A stretch of 64,000 bases of DNA from CBDFKF01 sp965248765. Its GTDB lineage: Bacteria; Pseudomonadota; Alphaproteobacteria; VGEJ01. The translations under genes and the position numbers were made by a program. The stretch is taken from contig CBDFKF010000002.1 of assembly GCA_965248765.1 (NCBI GenBank), positions 310,001 through 374,000 on the forward strand, written 5' to 3'. How positions within the stretch are numbered: the stretch's first letter is position 1; each line of letters begins with the position of its first letter. A model generated the notes under the pieces. That model worked only from the letters and a program-made list of their open reading frames with translations. It ran no database searches and was not told the origin of the DNA. This document shows positions 46,097 through 54,700 of this stretch, piece after piece.

Positions 46097-47773
46097 ATGG
46101 CCGCCTATCCACGCCTCGACCAATACAACGACGCGGTACAGCACCCGAAGACCGCCTTCACTGACCCGCTACTGAAATCCGGCACGGTCGATGTCGGGGG
46201 GCTAGAGTTGCCACTGGCGCTAGGCGGCGGTTTCGCCTTGACCTATGGCGTGACCGCCGGGGGACGAAAGTACGCCGTCAGGTGCTTTCACAAGGACGCT
46301 GCGCACCTCGAGCGCAGGTACGAACAGATGAGCGCTGCGGTCGCAAATGACGGCTCAGGAACGTTTGTCGGCTTCGAATATCAAACAAGAGGAATCCTGG
46401 TAAATAACTCACACTTTCCCATCGTGCGGATGGAGTGGGCGGCGGGGAACACCCTGGGTTCCTATCTTGAAAAGAATTACACCGACGCTGCGAAGATCCG
46501 GGCCCTCCGCGACCGATTCCGCGCTTTGAACCGATATTTAAGCTCCAAGGGCCTGGCACACGGTGACATCCAGAACGGCAATTTGATTGTCAATGGGTCG
46601 CTGAGGCTAATTGATTATGACGGGATGTTCGTGCCGGGCATGACCGTCGGTGACGGCACGGAAATCGGCCATCGGCATTTTCAACATCCAAAGAGAAGTA
46701 AGAAGTCCTTCGGTCCGGACATGGACCGGTTTTCCTTCATTCTTGTCGATCTGAGCCTGAGACTGATCGAAGCCAGGGCATCCCTGTTCAAGAAGCACTC
46801 AAACGGCGAGAACATCATTTTTTCCGCTTCTGATCTGAATGACCCCCTCCAGTCGGCTGTGTTCGGAGACGCCATCAAGATCAGCAGCTGCACGCAGGAT
46901 GTCGAGAACTTCATCAAGACCTGCAGGGCTCCCCTCGAGGAGATCCCGACGCTCGAGGATTTTCTGGCGGGCCGGAATATTCCGGTCGCGAGGATCGATG
47001 AGAGGCCACTGCGGCCTGGAGCGCCTCGATCCCAGCCCGTCTACGTGGGTGCGTTTGATGTCGTCGATGCCACGGACTACGCGCTCGTAGAGAAGTATGT
47101 CGGGGAACGTGTGGAGATGATCGGCCAGATCACGGACGTCAGGGAGGATCGGACCCGTCGGGGGAAGCCCTACCTCTTCATCAACTTCGGGCACTGGCGA
47201 GGACGGATTGCGAAGATCAACATCTGGTCCGATGGCCTCGCGAAGTTGAACACGAAGCCGGATGCCTCGTGGAAGCACAAGTGGGTCAGCGTCACCGGTC
47301 TGGTCGATCCGCCATTTCAGAATCCGCGCTTCGGGTACACCCACCTGAGTATCACGATCACCGAGCCCAACCAGCTGCATATCATCGGCGCGGGGGAGGC
47401 AAGACGCCGTCTTGGGGGCACCAATTCTGGCGCATCGACAGCGACGGGTGTCGTGTCGCCTTCGAAACCCACCAATCAAGCCATATTGGATGCCGTTGGG
47501 AATCAGCGCGGGGGCGGTAGACCGGTGCGCAGGGGAGGCAGTCCGCCGCGCCGCGTTCCGCCGCGCACCCGTCAATCCACATCAACCGATTCAACCAATA
47601 AAGAGATCCTCAAGAGGATCAGGGGCTCTTCCACCCACAGCCCTCACCCACGCTCGAGCAGGACTGCAACGCCTACGCCAATTCACCAGCAACGGAAATC
47701 CTCTGGCCTCGGTCGTTGGCTGTTGTGGATGATCGGAGGCCTGATCGTGCTCGGGCTCTTGTTCTTCAGATAG
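46097..47773 (+). CDS. Kinase-like protein with OB-type domain and C-terminal membrane anchor
   Basis: This 558-residue protein has a Ser/Thr-kinase-like domain (about 30-290). It shows LALGGGFALTYGV as glycine loop, KYAVRCF where Lys of the VAIK motif is expected (Arg here), a catalytic loop LAHGDIQNGNLIV (HxDxxxxN) and LRLIDYDGMFVP (DYD for DFG). Residues about 325-440 are predicted to form an OB-type domain (VGERVEMIGQITDVREDR, KPYLFINFGHWRGRIAKINI). A Gly/Pro/Arg-rich linker follows, then a hydrophobic tail, LGRWLLWMIGGLIVLGLLFF, that would anchor it in the membrane. It is the third gene of the vWA-PP2C-kinase operon. Confidence 0.85.
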   Translation: MAAYPRLDQYNDAVQHPKTAFTDPLLKSGTVDVGGLELPLALGGGFALTYGVTAGGRKYAVRCFHKDAAHLERRYEQMSAAVANDGSGTFVGFEYQTRGILVNNSHFPIVRMEWAAGNTLGSYLEKNYTDAAKIRALRDRFRALNRYLSSKGLAHGDIQNGNLIVNGSLRLIDYDGMFVPGMTVGDGTEIGHRHFQHPKRSKKSFGPDMDRFSFILVDLSLRLIEARASLFKKHSNGENIIFSASDLNDPLQSAVFGDAIKISSCTQDVENFIKTCRAPLEEIPTLEDFLAGRNIPVARIDERPLRPGAPRSQPVYVGAFDVVDATDYALVEKYVGERVEMIGQITDVREDRTRRGKPYLFINFGHWRGRIAKINIWSDGLAKLNTKPDASWKHKWVSVTGLVDPPFQNPRFGYTHLSITITEPNQLHIIGAGEARRRLGGTNSGASTATGVVSPSKPTNQAILDAVGNQRGGGRPVRRGGSPPRRVPPRTRQSTSTDSTNKEILKRIRGSSTHSPHPRSSRTATPTPIHQQRKSSGLGRWLLWMIGGLIVLGLLFFR

Positions 47774-47969
47774 GTTCATCGGTTGGGCGGCGGATTCGGC
47801 GCCTTCGATCGGACTTGCGGATCGACTTCCGCCATCTCAGCATTGACCTGGATGGCTCGTACCGTTTAACCCTCGGCTTTCGGTGGCGTCATGGTTTTTC
47901 TTTTCAAGGCCTTGTTCGGGAAGCAGCTCAGGCGGAGGATTTCGAAGAAGGCACGCGGCGCCACGATCG

Positions 47970-48205
47970 GACTATGTCTACAGTGATGCCCTCTACGTGT
48001 TCACCACCGACCGCTGGGACCACTTTGCGGTGGTCCAGTCCACCCTCCACGAGGTTTGGGCCCGCAAGTACAGCGGCTCCCTGAAGCAAGATCTTCGCTA
48101 CTCGCCATCAAAGTGCTTCAACACCTTCGCCTTACCCGCCGGTCTTTAGTAGACCACCGATCTTGACCTCGCGGAACTCGGCAAGCGCTACCACGCGCAT
48201 CTGCT
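47970..48205 (+). pseudogene. MmeI-like restriction-modification enzyme, C-terminal fragment
   Basis: The frame DYVYSDALYVFTTDRWDHFA, VVQSTLHEVWARKYSGSLKQ, DLRYSPSKCFNTFALPAGL is the typical end of the target-recognition region of Eco57I/MmeI-type methyltransferase-nucleases. Two consecutive in-frame TAG codons (48147-48152) follow. Family sequence then continues (DLDLAELGKRYHAHL) until the IS1380 fragment takes over near 48205. It has no start codon and lies 196 bp after the kinase gene. Confidence 0.7.
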
Positions 48206-48740
48206 CAAGCGCCCCGTCGGCCGGCCGCCCAAGGACGTGCGCCGGTATCAGGGCAGCTTCAGTTATCAGGCCAGAACCTGGGACAAGCCCCGCCGCGTCG
48301 TCGCCAAGGTCGCGTGGCATCCGGGTGAGTTGTACCCGCGCGTCGGGTTCATCGTCACCAACCTGGGCCGCCCCGCCGTGGGAGTGGTCGCGTTCTACAA
48401 TCAGCGCGGCACGGCTGAGCAATGGATCAAGGAGGGCAAGAACGTGATCCAATGGACACGCCTATCGTGCCGCAGGTTCGACCACAATGCCGTTCGCCTC
48501 CAGCTTCACGCGCTGGCCTACAACCTCGGCAACTTCATGCGAACTCTGGCATTACCCGAGGCGGTCGAGCAATGGTCGCTGACGACGCCGCGGGAGAAGC
48601 TCATCAAGATCGGTGCGAAGATCGTCCGCCACGGCCGCTACGTCGTGTTCCAGATGGCCGAGGTCGCGATCCCGCGTGAGCTGTTCGCTGACATCCTGCG
48701 CCGTATCGACCGGCTCAGACCCAAGCCAGCTCCGGCATGA
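48206..48740 (+). pseudogene. IS1380-family transposase, C-terminal fragment
   Basis: It reads KRPVGRPPKDVRRYQGSFSY, TWDKPRRVVAKVAWHPGELY, FIVTNLGRPAVGVVAFYNQR (the G-TAEQWIKEGK Glu region follows) and LQLHALAYNLGNFMRTLALP to the natural stop. The N-terminal two-thirds are missing. It begins inside the broken MmeI-like frame. Confidence 0.82.
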
Positions 48741-49060
48741 GCGACGGCACCCCGTTCCTTCGCGTCGCCGCCGACAGGATCGGTGCGCCCGGATCGCCGG
48801 CAAAAAAGCCATTCCGCGCCACCAACGCCGCCAATTTGTCCTCAATCATCCGGATCGGTGCGAAGATGGCCGTCATTCGAAGCCGAGTTGCACGTCGAGC
48901 GGTTTCGAGTCAGCTCAACGGGCTGGGAAGGTTCCATATGGGGAATTCCGGTTTAACCTCTGGGGGTCTAATAGGGGTCAGATACGGGTCAAATGGGGTC
49001 AGGCCTGTCGCTCGATCCACTCGATCCAATAGCCACACACAGGGAAAGGACGCGGAACTC
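48741..49060. other. IS1380 flank and short ggggtca repeats
   Basis: No gene. Between 48961 and 49003 the motif ggggtc(a/t) recurs three times with a further gggtca, a pattern often seen at ends of decayed mobile elements. Confidence 0.4.
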
Positions 49061-49711
49061 GTGGTGCTAACCCCATCTCAGACGCGCGCGCTCTATCGTC
49101 GACGCGCCCCCCACTATGACCGGCTCGGCGTGCTTTTTCGCCTCGCGGGCGCTCGAGTGAGCACGTACCGTCGCAGTGCGGTCGAGGCACTGAATGTTTT
49201 CCCGGGCGACACCGTGGTGGACCTCGGATGCGGCACCGGAGGGAACTTTCCCTGGCTGGAACGCGCCGTCACCGCCTCAGGGCGCATCATCGGCGTCGAC
49301 CTTACCGACGCCATGCTGCGCGAAGCCCGGCATCGCGTGGAGAGAACGGGATGGGGAAATGTCGAGCTGGTGGAATCCGACGCGGCAGACTATGCGTTTC
49401 CGGGCAACATGGGAGGCGTGCTGTCCACCTTCGCAATGACGATGGTCGATGACTACGACGGTGTCATCCGGAGGGCGGCGGAGGCGCTGCGTCCCGGGGG
49501 ACGCCTTGCCATCTTGGAGATGAAGCGACCGGAAGGACTGCCGGAGTGGATGGTTCGTTTCGGAGCTTGGCCCCTCCGGCCCTTTGGAGTGAGCCCTGCC
49601 TACGCCGAGCGAACGCCCTGGGAGTCAGTTAGGCGGCACCTGGACGAGGTCCTGTACAAGGAGTTCTACGCCGGTGCCATCTACCTCTGTGTCGGGCAGA
49701 GGCGTTTGTGA
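49061..49711 (+). CDS. Class I SAM-dependent methyltransferase
   Basis: This protein of about 216 residues resembles UbiE/COQ5-type enzymes. Motif I is VVDLGCGTGGNFPWL, then RIIGVDLTDAMLREARHR, the acidic motif VELVESDAADYAF and the post-motif EALRPGGRLAILEMKRP. It opens with TRALYRRRAPHYDRLGVLF, a helix typical of this group. A GTG start at 49061 is chosen downstream of gggaaagga. The stop overlaps a GTG that begins an FAD-enzyme fragment, so the two formed an operon. Substrate unknown. Confidence 0.82.
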   Translation: MVLTPSQTRALYRRRAPHYDRLGVLFRLAGARVSTYRRSAVEALNVFPGDTVVDLGCGTGGNFPWLERAVTASGRIIGVDLTDAMLREARHRVERTGWGNVELVESDAADYAFPGNMGGVLSTFAMTMVDDYDGVIRRAAEALRPGGRLAILEMKRPEGLPEWMVRFGAWPLRPFGVSPAYAERTPWESVRRHLDEVLYKEFYAGAIYLCVGQRRL

Positions 49712-49851
49712 CCGCGGCCTTTGAAACTACATGCTGCATCGTCGGCGGCGGGCCCGCCGGCATGATGTTGGGAGTGCTGCTCTCTCGCGATGGTGTTCGA
49801 ACCGTCGTGCTCGAGGAGCATGCTGACTTCCTGCGCGATTTCCGAGTTTAA
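49708..49851 (+). pseudogene. FAD-dependent oxidoreductase, N-terminal stump
   Basis: There are 47 codons: GTG start, then TTCCIVGGGPAGMMLGVLLS (dinucleotide-binding GxGxxG) and VVLEEHADFLRDFRV, followed by stop. This matches the first strand-helix-strand of flavin monooxygenases of the PHBH type. The rest of the gene, normally about 400 residues, is absent. Translation was coupled to the methyltransferase by a 4-bp overlap. Confidence 0.75.
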
Positions 49852-50116
49852 AATAAGGAGCGATGATACTTTTTTCCTTAGGCGAAAGAGCGGCGATCTA
49901 TTCTCGAATCGGATGTGTTTCCTGCTGACAGCCCTTTCCTGGTATTTCGCCATTTCGTGGATCGTCGAGGGCATCGTTCGACTGACAGGTCGCGGAGAAC
50001 CAACCGGGAAAACGCTTAACCCGCGTTGCGTTCCACTGCCTATGCAGGCGCTGTCGTTGGCCTGAGTTCCGCAACATCGTATGGTGGCATCAGGCTTTCT
50101 TGGGACGGCCAACGCA

Positions 50117-50593
50117 ATGAAACCAATCGTCAAGCTGCTGTTAATCGTGCCGATCTTGCTCTGGTCGTCGGTGGCCGCGGCCGACTTTCGGGCGGGTGTG
50201 GAAGCTTATGAGAGGGGCGACTACGCAACCGCTTACAAAGAGTGGTTGCCGCTTGCCGAGCAGGGGCTCGCGGGCGCCCAATTCTTCCTCGGTAACATGT
50301 ATGCCGATGGCGAGGGTGTGCCGGAGGACGATGCCGAGGCCGTGAAGTGGTACCGAAAGGCCGCCGAGCAGGGGCACGCCCGCGCCCAGTTCAACCTCGG
50401 TGTCATGTATGCCGACGGCGAGGGCGTGCCGGAGGATTATGTCCGGGCCTTTGCCTGGTTCAATCTTGCAGCTGCGCAAGGAGTTGAGCAGGCCAAAAAA
50501 GCCAAAGGCTTTGTCCGGCAGCGCATGACCGCCGCGCAAGTTGCGGAGGCACAAGAACTCAGCGTTTCTATTCTGCAACGCATCAGGAAGTGA
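50117..50593 (+). CDS. Secreted Sel1-repeat protein
   Basis: This 158-residue protein has a signal peptide (MKPIVKLLLIVPILLWSSVA AADF). It carries about three SEL1-like repeats: FRAGVEAYERGDYATAYKEW, AQFFLGNMYADGEGVPEDDA and AQFNLGVMYADGEGVPEDYV. The last repeat reads AFAWFNLAAAQG. Such alpha/alpha solenoids mediate periplasmic protein contacts. Its 3' end overlaps the convergent endolysin gene by 11 bp. Confidence 0.85.
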   Translation: MKPIVKLLLIVPILLWSSVAAADFRAGVEAYERGDYATAYKEWLPLAEQGLAGAQFFLGNMYADGEGVPEDDAEAVKWYRKAAEQGHARAQFNLGVMYADGEGVPEDYVRAFAWFNLAAAQGVEQAKKAKGFVRQRMTAAQVAEAQELSVSILQRIRK

Positions 50594-51092
50594 GACGTTG
50601 TCTTGAACTCCTTGAGCCGATCTGCGTGCGGTCTGGGCGGCGTCCGACTGGTTGGCTGGCGTATAGTTCAGCCTCGGCCTCCCGCCGCCGGATCAATCCC
50701 TTGAGCTTGCGCCCGCCAGCCCGGACCCAGCGCCGGAACTCGCCCGGCACCGCGCAGTGATCTTCGCGATTCACCTTCCGCCGGAGCGTCGAGCGCTGCA
50801 GCGCGCCGGCGCCAAGATTGAAGGCGAAGGAGGCGAGCGCGTCGAACTGCCCGTCCTCGAGCGGCACCCGGATCAGGCGGAGCACAGCGTGCGCAGCAGT
50901 TTCGATATCGCGGCGCAGCAGCTCCTCGGCCGCGGCTTCGTCGATGCCGTCCGCGAACCGCTTCCGCTCGTGATCCCGAACCACATGGCCGTAGCCGATG
51001 GTGGGCCAGCCGCCCGGACAGATATAGATCTCGGGCTCGAAGCCCTCGAAGCGCTTGATCAGATCGAGGCCCTCATCGGTGACGTGACGCAT
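50583..51092 (-). CDS. Phage endolysin, GH24 lysozyme family
   Basis: It cleaves peptidoglycan for host lysis. The catalytic Glu is in LDLIKRFEGFEPEIYICPGG. WPTIGYGHVV (Thr of the E-x8-D/C-x5-T triad) follows, then FDALASFAFNLGAGALQRST and FRRWVRAGGRKLKGLIRRRE. ATG 51092 has aggga at 8-bp spacing and overlaps the holin stop as TGATG. No signal peptide is present, so export depends on the holin. It is the last gene of the phage late operon. Confidence 0.9.
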   Translation of the reverse strand: MRHVTDEGLDLIKRFEGFEPEIYICPGGWPTIGYGHVVRDHERKRFADGIDEAAAEELLRRDIETAAHAVLRLIRVPLEDGQFDALASFAFNLGAGALQRSTLRRKVNREDHCAVPGEFRRWVRAGGRKLKGLIRRREAEAELYASQPVGRRPDRTQIGSRSSRQRLTS

Positions 51093-51550
51093 CAGCGCCA
51101 CTCCCTGAGCTTCGAGAGCGTGCGATTGCCGAACCAGAAGCTCATCACCGCGGCGAACAGCGCCTGGGTCTCAGCGTCCCAGATGCGCGGCAGGGCCTCG
51201 GCGATAAGCAGGCCCTCGACCACGATCAGGAGATAGAGGCCGGAGCCTTTGACGCACGCGAACAGGATGAAGAAGGCATAGGTGATCAGCGGGCGGACCG
51301 ACGCTCTGAGAGAGTCCACCCAACCAACGCCGACCGGCGCGTCGTGCTTATAGAGGGCCTTGCTCTCGGCGATATCGGCCTTGGCCTCGATCTCCTCGAG
51401 GCGCTGGAGGTGTCCGAGTTTTTGGACCTCCATCTGGCGATCGAGGATGGCCAATTCATGCTTGCGGTCCTGCCAGTCCTTGAACAGACCGAGCAGGTCG
51501 GGAAGAGCGCTGCTAGCGAATCCCAGCAAGCTACCGATCAGGGTCAGCAT
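51092..51550 (-). CDS. Phage holin (3TM type)
   Basis: This 152-residue membrane protein has an N-terminal hydrophobic segment (MLTLIGSLLGFASSALPDLL), a charged helical region (KDWQDRKHELAILDRQMEVQ), and two C-terminal membrane segments (PLITYAFFILFACVKGSGLY, ALFAAVMSFWFGN). It fits the 3TM holin family that forms the lysis pore. Its stop overlaps the endolysin start, giving a holin-endolysin cassette. Confidence 0.82.
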   Translation of the reverse strand: MLTLIGSLLGFASSALPDLLGLFKDWQDRKHELAILDRQMEVQKLGHLQRLEEIEAKADIAESKALYKHDAPVGVGWVDSLRASVRPLITYAFFILFACVKGSGLYLLIVVEGLLIAEALPRIWDAETQALFAAVMSFWFGNRTLSKLREWR

Positions 51551-51610
51551 CGTGGTGTCTCCAATGGTTGGGGATGAGGGGGGTCGGAGGGTGGCGCGAC
51601 CCGGTTGAGG

Positions 51611-51835
51611 TCAGCCGCCGAATAGAGCCGGCCAGAACGCTTTCGCGGCCACGGCGAGCATGCCGCCGAGCACGACGTAGAGCAGGCGCGTATTGCGGTT
51701 GTGCAGCGCCCTGATCGTCGAGAGCTCCGTTTTCAGCTGACCGTAGCGGCGCTCGCAGGCGATCTCGTGTTTGGCGAGCGCGGCGGCTGCTTCCGCGCGC
51801 ACCCGCTCGATCTCAAGGAGATTGGTGTCAGTCAC
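51611..51835 (-). CDS. Small phage membrane protein
   Basis: This 74-residue protein has a charged helical N-terminal half (LLEIERVRAEAAAALAKHEI, then RRYGQLKTELSTIRALHNRN) and one C-terminal membrane segment (LLYVVLGGMLAVAAKAFWPA). It lies between the tail-tip gene and the holin, the place of spanin-like or accessory lysis proteins. I do not recognise the family. Confidence 0.7.
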   Translation of the reverse strand: MTDTNLLEIERVRAEAAAALAKHEIACERRYGQLKTELSTIRALHNRNTRLLYVVLGGMLAVAAKAFWPALFGG

Positions 51836-51937
51836 AATGTCTCCTCCGCCCCGATCACCGATACACAGCGCGACGCTCGGCAGCCACCTCGAGGGCGGCT
51901 TGATTCATCACAAGGGGGTTGTTGAAGAGGGAGCCGT

Positions 51938-54268
51938 TCAGGCGGCCTGCTCAGCCTCGTGCACGCGGGCGTCCTCACCGACGGCGGTGATCTCGACCTG
52001 CTCGCCGCGCGGCCGGACGGCCAGCACCCGGGCCCGCAGGCTCCATCCCTCGCCCGGGCCGAAGGCGACGTGGGTGCGCTCCTCGTCGGCGCCGGTATAG
52101 GGGGTGAACGCGAGGTCTTCGTTCAGCACCACGGTTCTCGCGTCGGCGCCGGGCGTCACCGGCCAGGGGCCGCTCACCGTGCCGTCGCGCCTACGGAGCG
52201 CGATGTAATGGGCACGCTCGGAGGCCTCCTCGGCCGTGTCCCAGTCGAGCGGCTCGCTCAGGATCAGCGTCCGGCCCTCGACGGCGACCACCTCGCCGCC
52301 CTGTCCCCAGCGCGGCATGTCATGAGCGACGGCGATCAGATCGCCGAATGTCGGAATCAGCCCCTCGAGCTCGGTGCGGACTGTGACGATGCGCCGGCGA
52401 TAGCGGTTGGCGGCGGCCATATAGAGCCCTTCCCTCATCGCCTGGTCCCGGTCGGTGCAGCCGAACAGCTCGACCGTGGCCGGCGCATCGGCACCGGTAC
52501 CCGCGATGCCGTCCGGCAGGCTCGCCGTGATCTCGTCGGGGGCCCAGGTCCGGTCCGAGATGTAGGTCACAGTCACGGCATCGGCGGTGTCCTCGCCGGG
52601 CATGACGTACTGGACCCGGAAGCTGCCCTTGACGATGTTGCGGGGCCCGAACAGGGCGACGGGCAAGGTGCGGGGCGCGTCCCGGACGATACGCAAGACC
52701 CCGCCCTGCAGGATGGGAACGGCGCGGCCGCAGCGGGCGATTCGGGTGAGCGCCTCCCAGACGGTGAGGCTCTGGTCGAACACGCCATCGAAGCGATCGC
52801 CCCTCGCCCGCCACACGGCATCGAGTCCGCGCAGCGCCGCCAGATCGATGCGGGCATCGGCGAGTCCGGCGCCGTACTGCGCCCGGGCGGCATCGGCGAA
52901 GGCCCAGGCGATGGAGCGGGTGGCCCGCGGCCCCGACCAGCCGGTCTTCGGATGCCAGACCGGCAGCTTGCGGGTGACGATGCAGTTGACCAGCCGCGCC
53001 GAGCGCTGGGAGAGATTGTCGGTGGCGCGCATCTTGACCGCGAGAAGGGTCACGTCGCCGAACTCCGGCGTGTCATCGAGAAATGACTTGAGGCCTTGCC
53101 AGCGGATTTCATGGCCGGCACGGGCGTCGGTTTCCTTGTCATTGGTGCGGCGCGCGCGCACCTCGTACCGTCCGCTCGTGACCGTATAGCGGTAACTCTT
53201 GCGCTGCGCCGTGTTGGTGGCGGCGGTCATCGTCTCCGATCCCAGCGCTCTCCACGCGCCCGTGGCCGCGCCCTCGTCGTCGTCGGCGCGGGCCTCGACC
53301 TTCCATTCGATGGTGCGCTCGTCGAGACCGCCGTCGTCATTGGCGTAATAGAGGCCGCGCGGCATCACGACATCGATGCCGATCTCGGTTGCCTTGGTGT
53401 CGGCCGGGTTGGCGATGAACGGGCCGACCCAGCCGTCTTCACCCTCTTCCCGTTCGTTGACGCCGATGAGCTCCTGGCCCGCGACCTCGGGCGCCGTCAC
53501 GACCTCGACCTCGAACAGGGTGGCGCTGCCGCCGGGCGCAATGAACTCGGTCTCGACCTCCTCGAACGACCCTATGGGCGTGTCCTCGATGCGGACCTGC
53601 TCGAGGTCGTAATGGCCCTGACCGATGCAGTGCAGCTGGTGCAGGTACTGGTCGTTGTCGTCGAAAGCGGTCCAAGGCGTGGCGGCGAGGTCCGGAAAAA
53701 CCCGGTGGCGGCCGTAGATCACGGGGATGGGCTGGGTGAGCCGCGCCTGATTGCCCTGAGCCTGCAGCGAATAGGTCGGGCTCGGCGCGGGCGTATTGCC
53801 AAACGACGGCTTGGGCGGCGGGATCAGGACATTGACCAGAGCCGCACCCAAGAGCCCGACAGCCGCCGTGATCAGCTGGACACCGATGGTCGAGGTGACG
53901 CCCAGCGCGCCTGCGATGACACCACCGAGATAGGGTGCGACGACCATGACGGCGAGCATGAGGAGGATCCGAAGCGGGTTCTTCCCGTCGCCGCCTTGCG
54001 GCAAGGTCACGAACGCCACGACGTCGCCATCGGCGATGATCGTGTCGTACCAGTCGGCCCGGAGGACCGGCTCGCCGTTGCGGAGACAGATCGTCGGGCG
54101 ATCGAACCAGTCTGATTCGATCCCTGTCCGGGCTTCGCCCGTCCCCGCCTCTTGAATGCCCCGTCCGTCAAGCCAGGCACGAATGGTGAGCGGCTCGGCG
54201 ACGGTGAGCACCTCCCGGTCCCGATCGGGGCGGAACGGGTTCTGCAGCATGACCACGGTGGCGGGCAT
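51938..54268 (-). CDS. Phage tail tip / host-specificity protein (TipJ-like)
   Basis: This large protein of about 776 residues starts MPATVVMLQNPFRPDRDREV. Residues about 95-150 form hydrophobic segments (RILLMLAVMVVAPYLGGVIA, GVQLITAAVGLLGAALVNVL). The central and C-terminal parts match host-specificity J/TipJ proteins (TQPIPVIYGRHRVFPDLA, SARLVNCIVTRKLPVWHPKT, RDQAMREGLYMAAANRYRRR). It forms the distal end of a siphovirus-like tail. Its start overlaps the NlpC/P60 stop. The frame is intact. Confidence 0.86.
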   Translation of the reverse strand: MPATVVMLQNPFRPDRDREVLTVAEPLTIRAWLDGRGIQEAGTGEARTGIESDWFDRPTICLRNGEPVLRADWYDTIIADGDVVAFVTLPQGGDGKNPLRILLMLAVMVVAPYLGGVIAGALGVTSTIGVQLITAAVGLLGAALVNVLIPPPKPSFGNTPAPSPTYSLQAQGNQARLTQPIPVIYGRHRVFPDLAATPWTAFDDNDQYLHQLHCIGQGHYDLEQVRIEDTPIGSFEEVETEFIAPGGSATLFEVEVVTAPEVAGQELIGVNEREEGEDGWVGPFIANPADTKATEIGIDVVMPRGLYYANDDGGLDERTIEWKVEARADDDEGAATGAWRALGSETMTAATNTAQRKSYRYTVTSGRYEVRARRTNDKETDARAGHEIRWQGLKSFLDDTPEFGDVTLLAVKMRATDNLSQRSARLVNCIVTRKLPVWHPKTGWSGPRATRSIAWAFADAARAQYGAGLADARIDLAALRGLDAVWRARGDRFDGVFDQSLTVWEALTRIARCGRAVPILQGGVLRIVRDAPRTLPVALFGPRNIVKGSFRVQYVMPGEDTADAVTVTYISDRTWAPDEITASLPDGIAGTGADAPATVELFGCTDRDQAMREGLYMAAANRYRRRIVTVRTELEGLIPTFGDLIAVAHDMPRWGQGGEVVAVEGRTLILSEPLDWDTAEEASERAHYIALRRRDGTVSGPWPVTPGADARTVVLNEDLAFTPYTGADEERTHVAFGPGEGWSLRARVLAVRPRGEQVEITAVGEDARVHEAEQAA

Positions 54269-54696
54269 CAACGCTCTCCCGTGAACCGGTAAGTCCCCTC
54301 GATGCGCCAACCATGAGTCGCGAGATCGGCCGGGATCTGGAACACCACGCCGCTATCGCGCACGGCGTGCAGCACGCCACCGCCGTCGACTGCGAGCCAG
54401 AGCCCCACATGGACCGGATAGCGGGACTGGCGCATCAGCACGCCATCGCCCTCGCGAGCCCGCTCGCGAGCGCGCTCGCGAGCGGGCTCGACCCGGCACC
54501 AGCGGCGGCGCTCCGGGTGGTCTCGGAAGCCCGCGAGCACTGCGCGCAGATCCGCAGCGTCGACCGAGATCTCCGGAACCTCGATCCCAAAACGCTCGCG
54601 CCAGCAGAAACGCACCAGGCCCCAGCAGTCGAACGCATCCGGCCCGCGTCCGCCCGCAATCCACGGGCGGCCGATCAGCTCCTCGGCCCAGTGCAT
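54268..54696 (-). CDS. Phage tail NlpC/P60-type peptidase
   Basis: This 142-residue protein starts MHWAEELIGRPWIAGGRGPD. The catalytic Cys is in AFDCWGLVRFCW and the His in YPVHVGLWLAVDGG. It corresponds to the tail-assembly protein K domain and probably opens peptidoglycan during entry. The stretch EPARERARERAREGDG is unusual: it is encoded by a perfect 36-bp palindrome (54455-54490). The stop overlaps the downstream tail-tip start. Confidence 0.85.
   Translation of the reverse strand: MHWAEELIGRPWIAGGRGPDAFDCWGLVRFCWRERFGIEVPEISVDAADLRAVLAGFRDHPERRRWCRVEPARERARERAREGDGVLMRQSRYPVHVGLWLAVDGGGVLHAVRDSGVVFQIPADLATHGWRIEGTYRFTGER
54455..54490. repeat. Perfect 36-bp palindrome within coding sequence
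   Basis: The half-site cgagcccgctcgcgagcg is followed at once by its exact reverse complement, with no spacer. It encodes an Arg/Ala/Glu run in the NlpC/P60 protein. It could form a cruciform and may reflect an insertion or a recombination hotspot. Confidence 0.9.
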
Positions 54697-54700
54697 GGCT

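Noticed and set aside
47774..47969. A possible fourth gene of the triad (a 32-codon frame from 47891, MVFLFKALFGKQLRRR)
   Set aside because: It lacks a ribosome-binding site, has no family and runs into the MmeI-like fragment in another frame.
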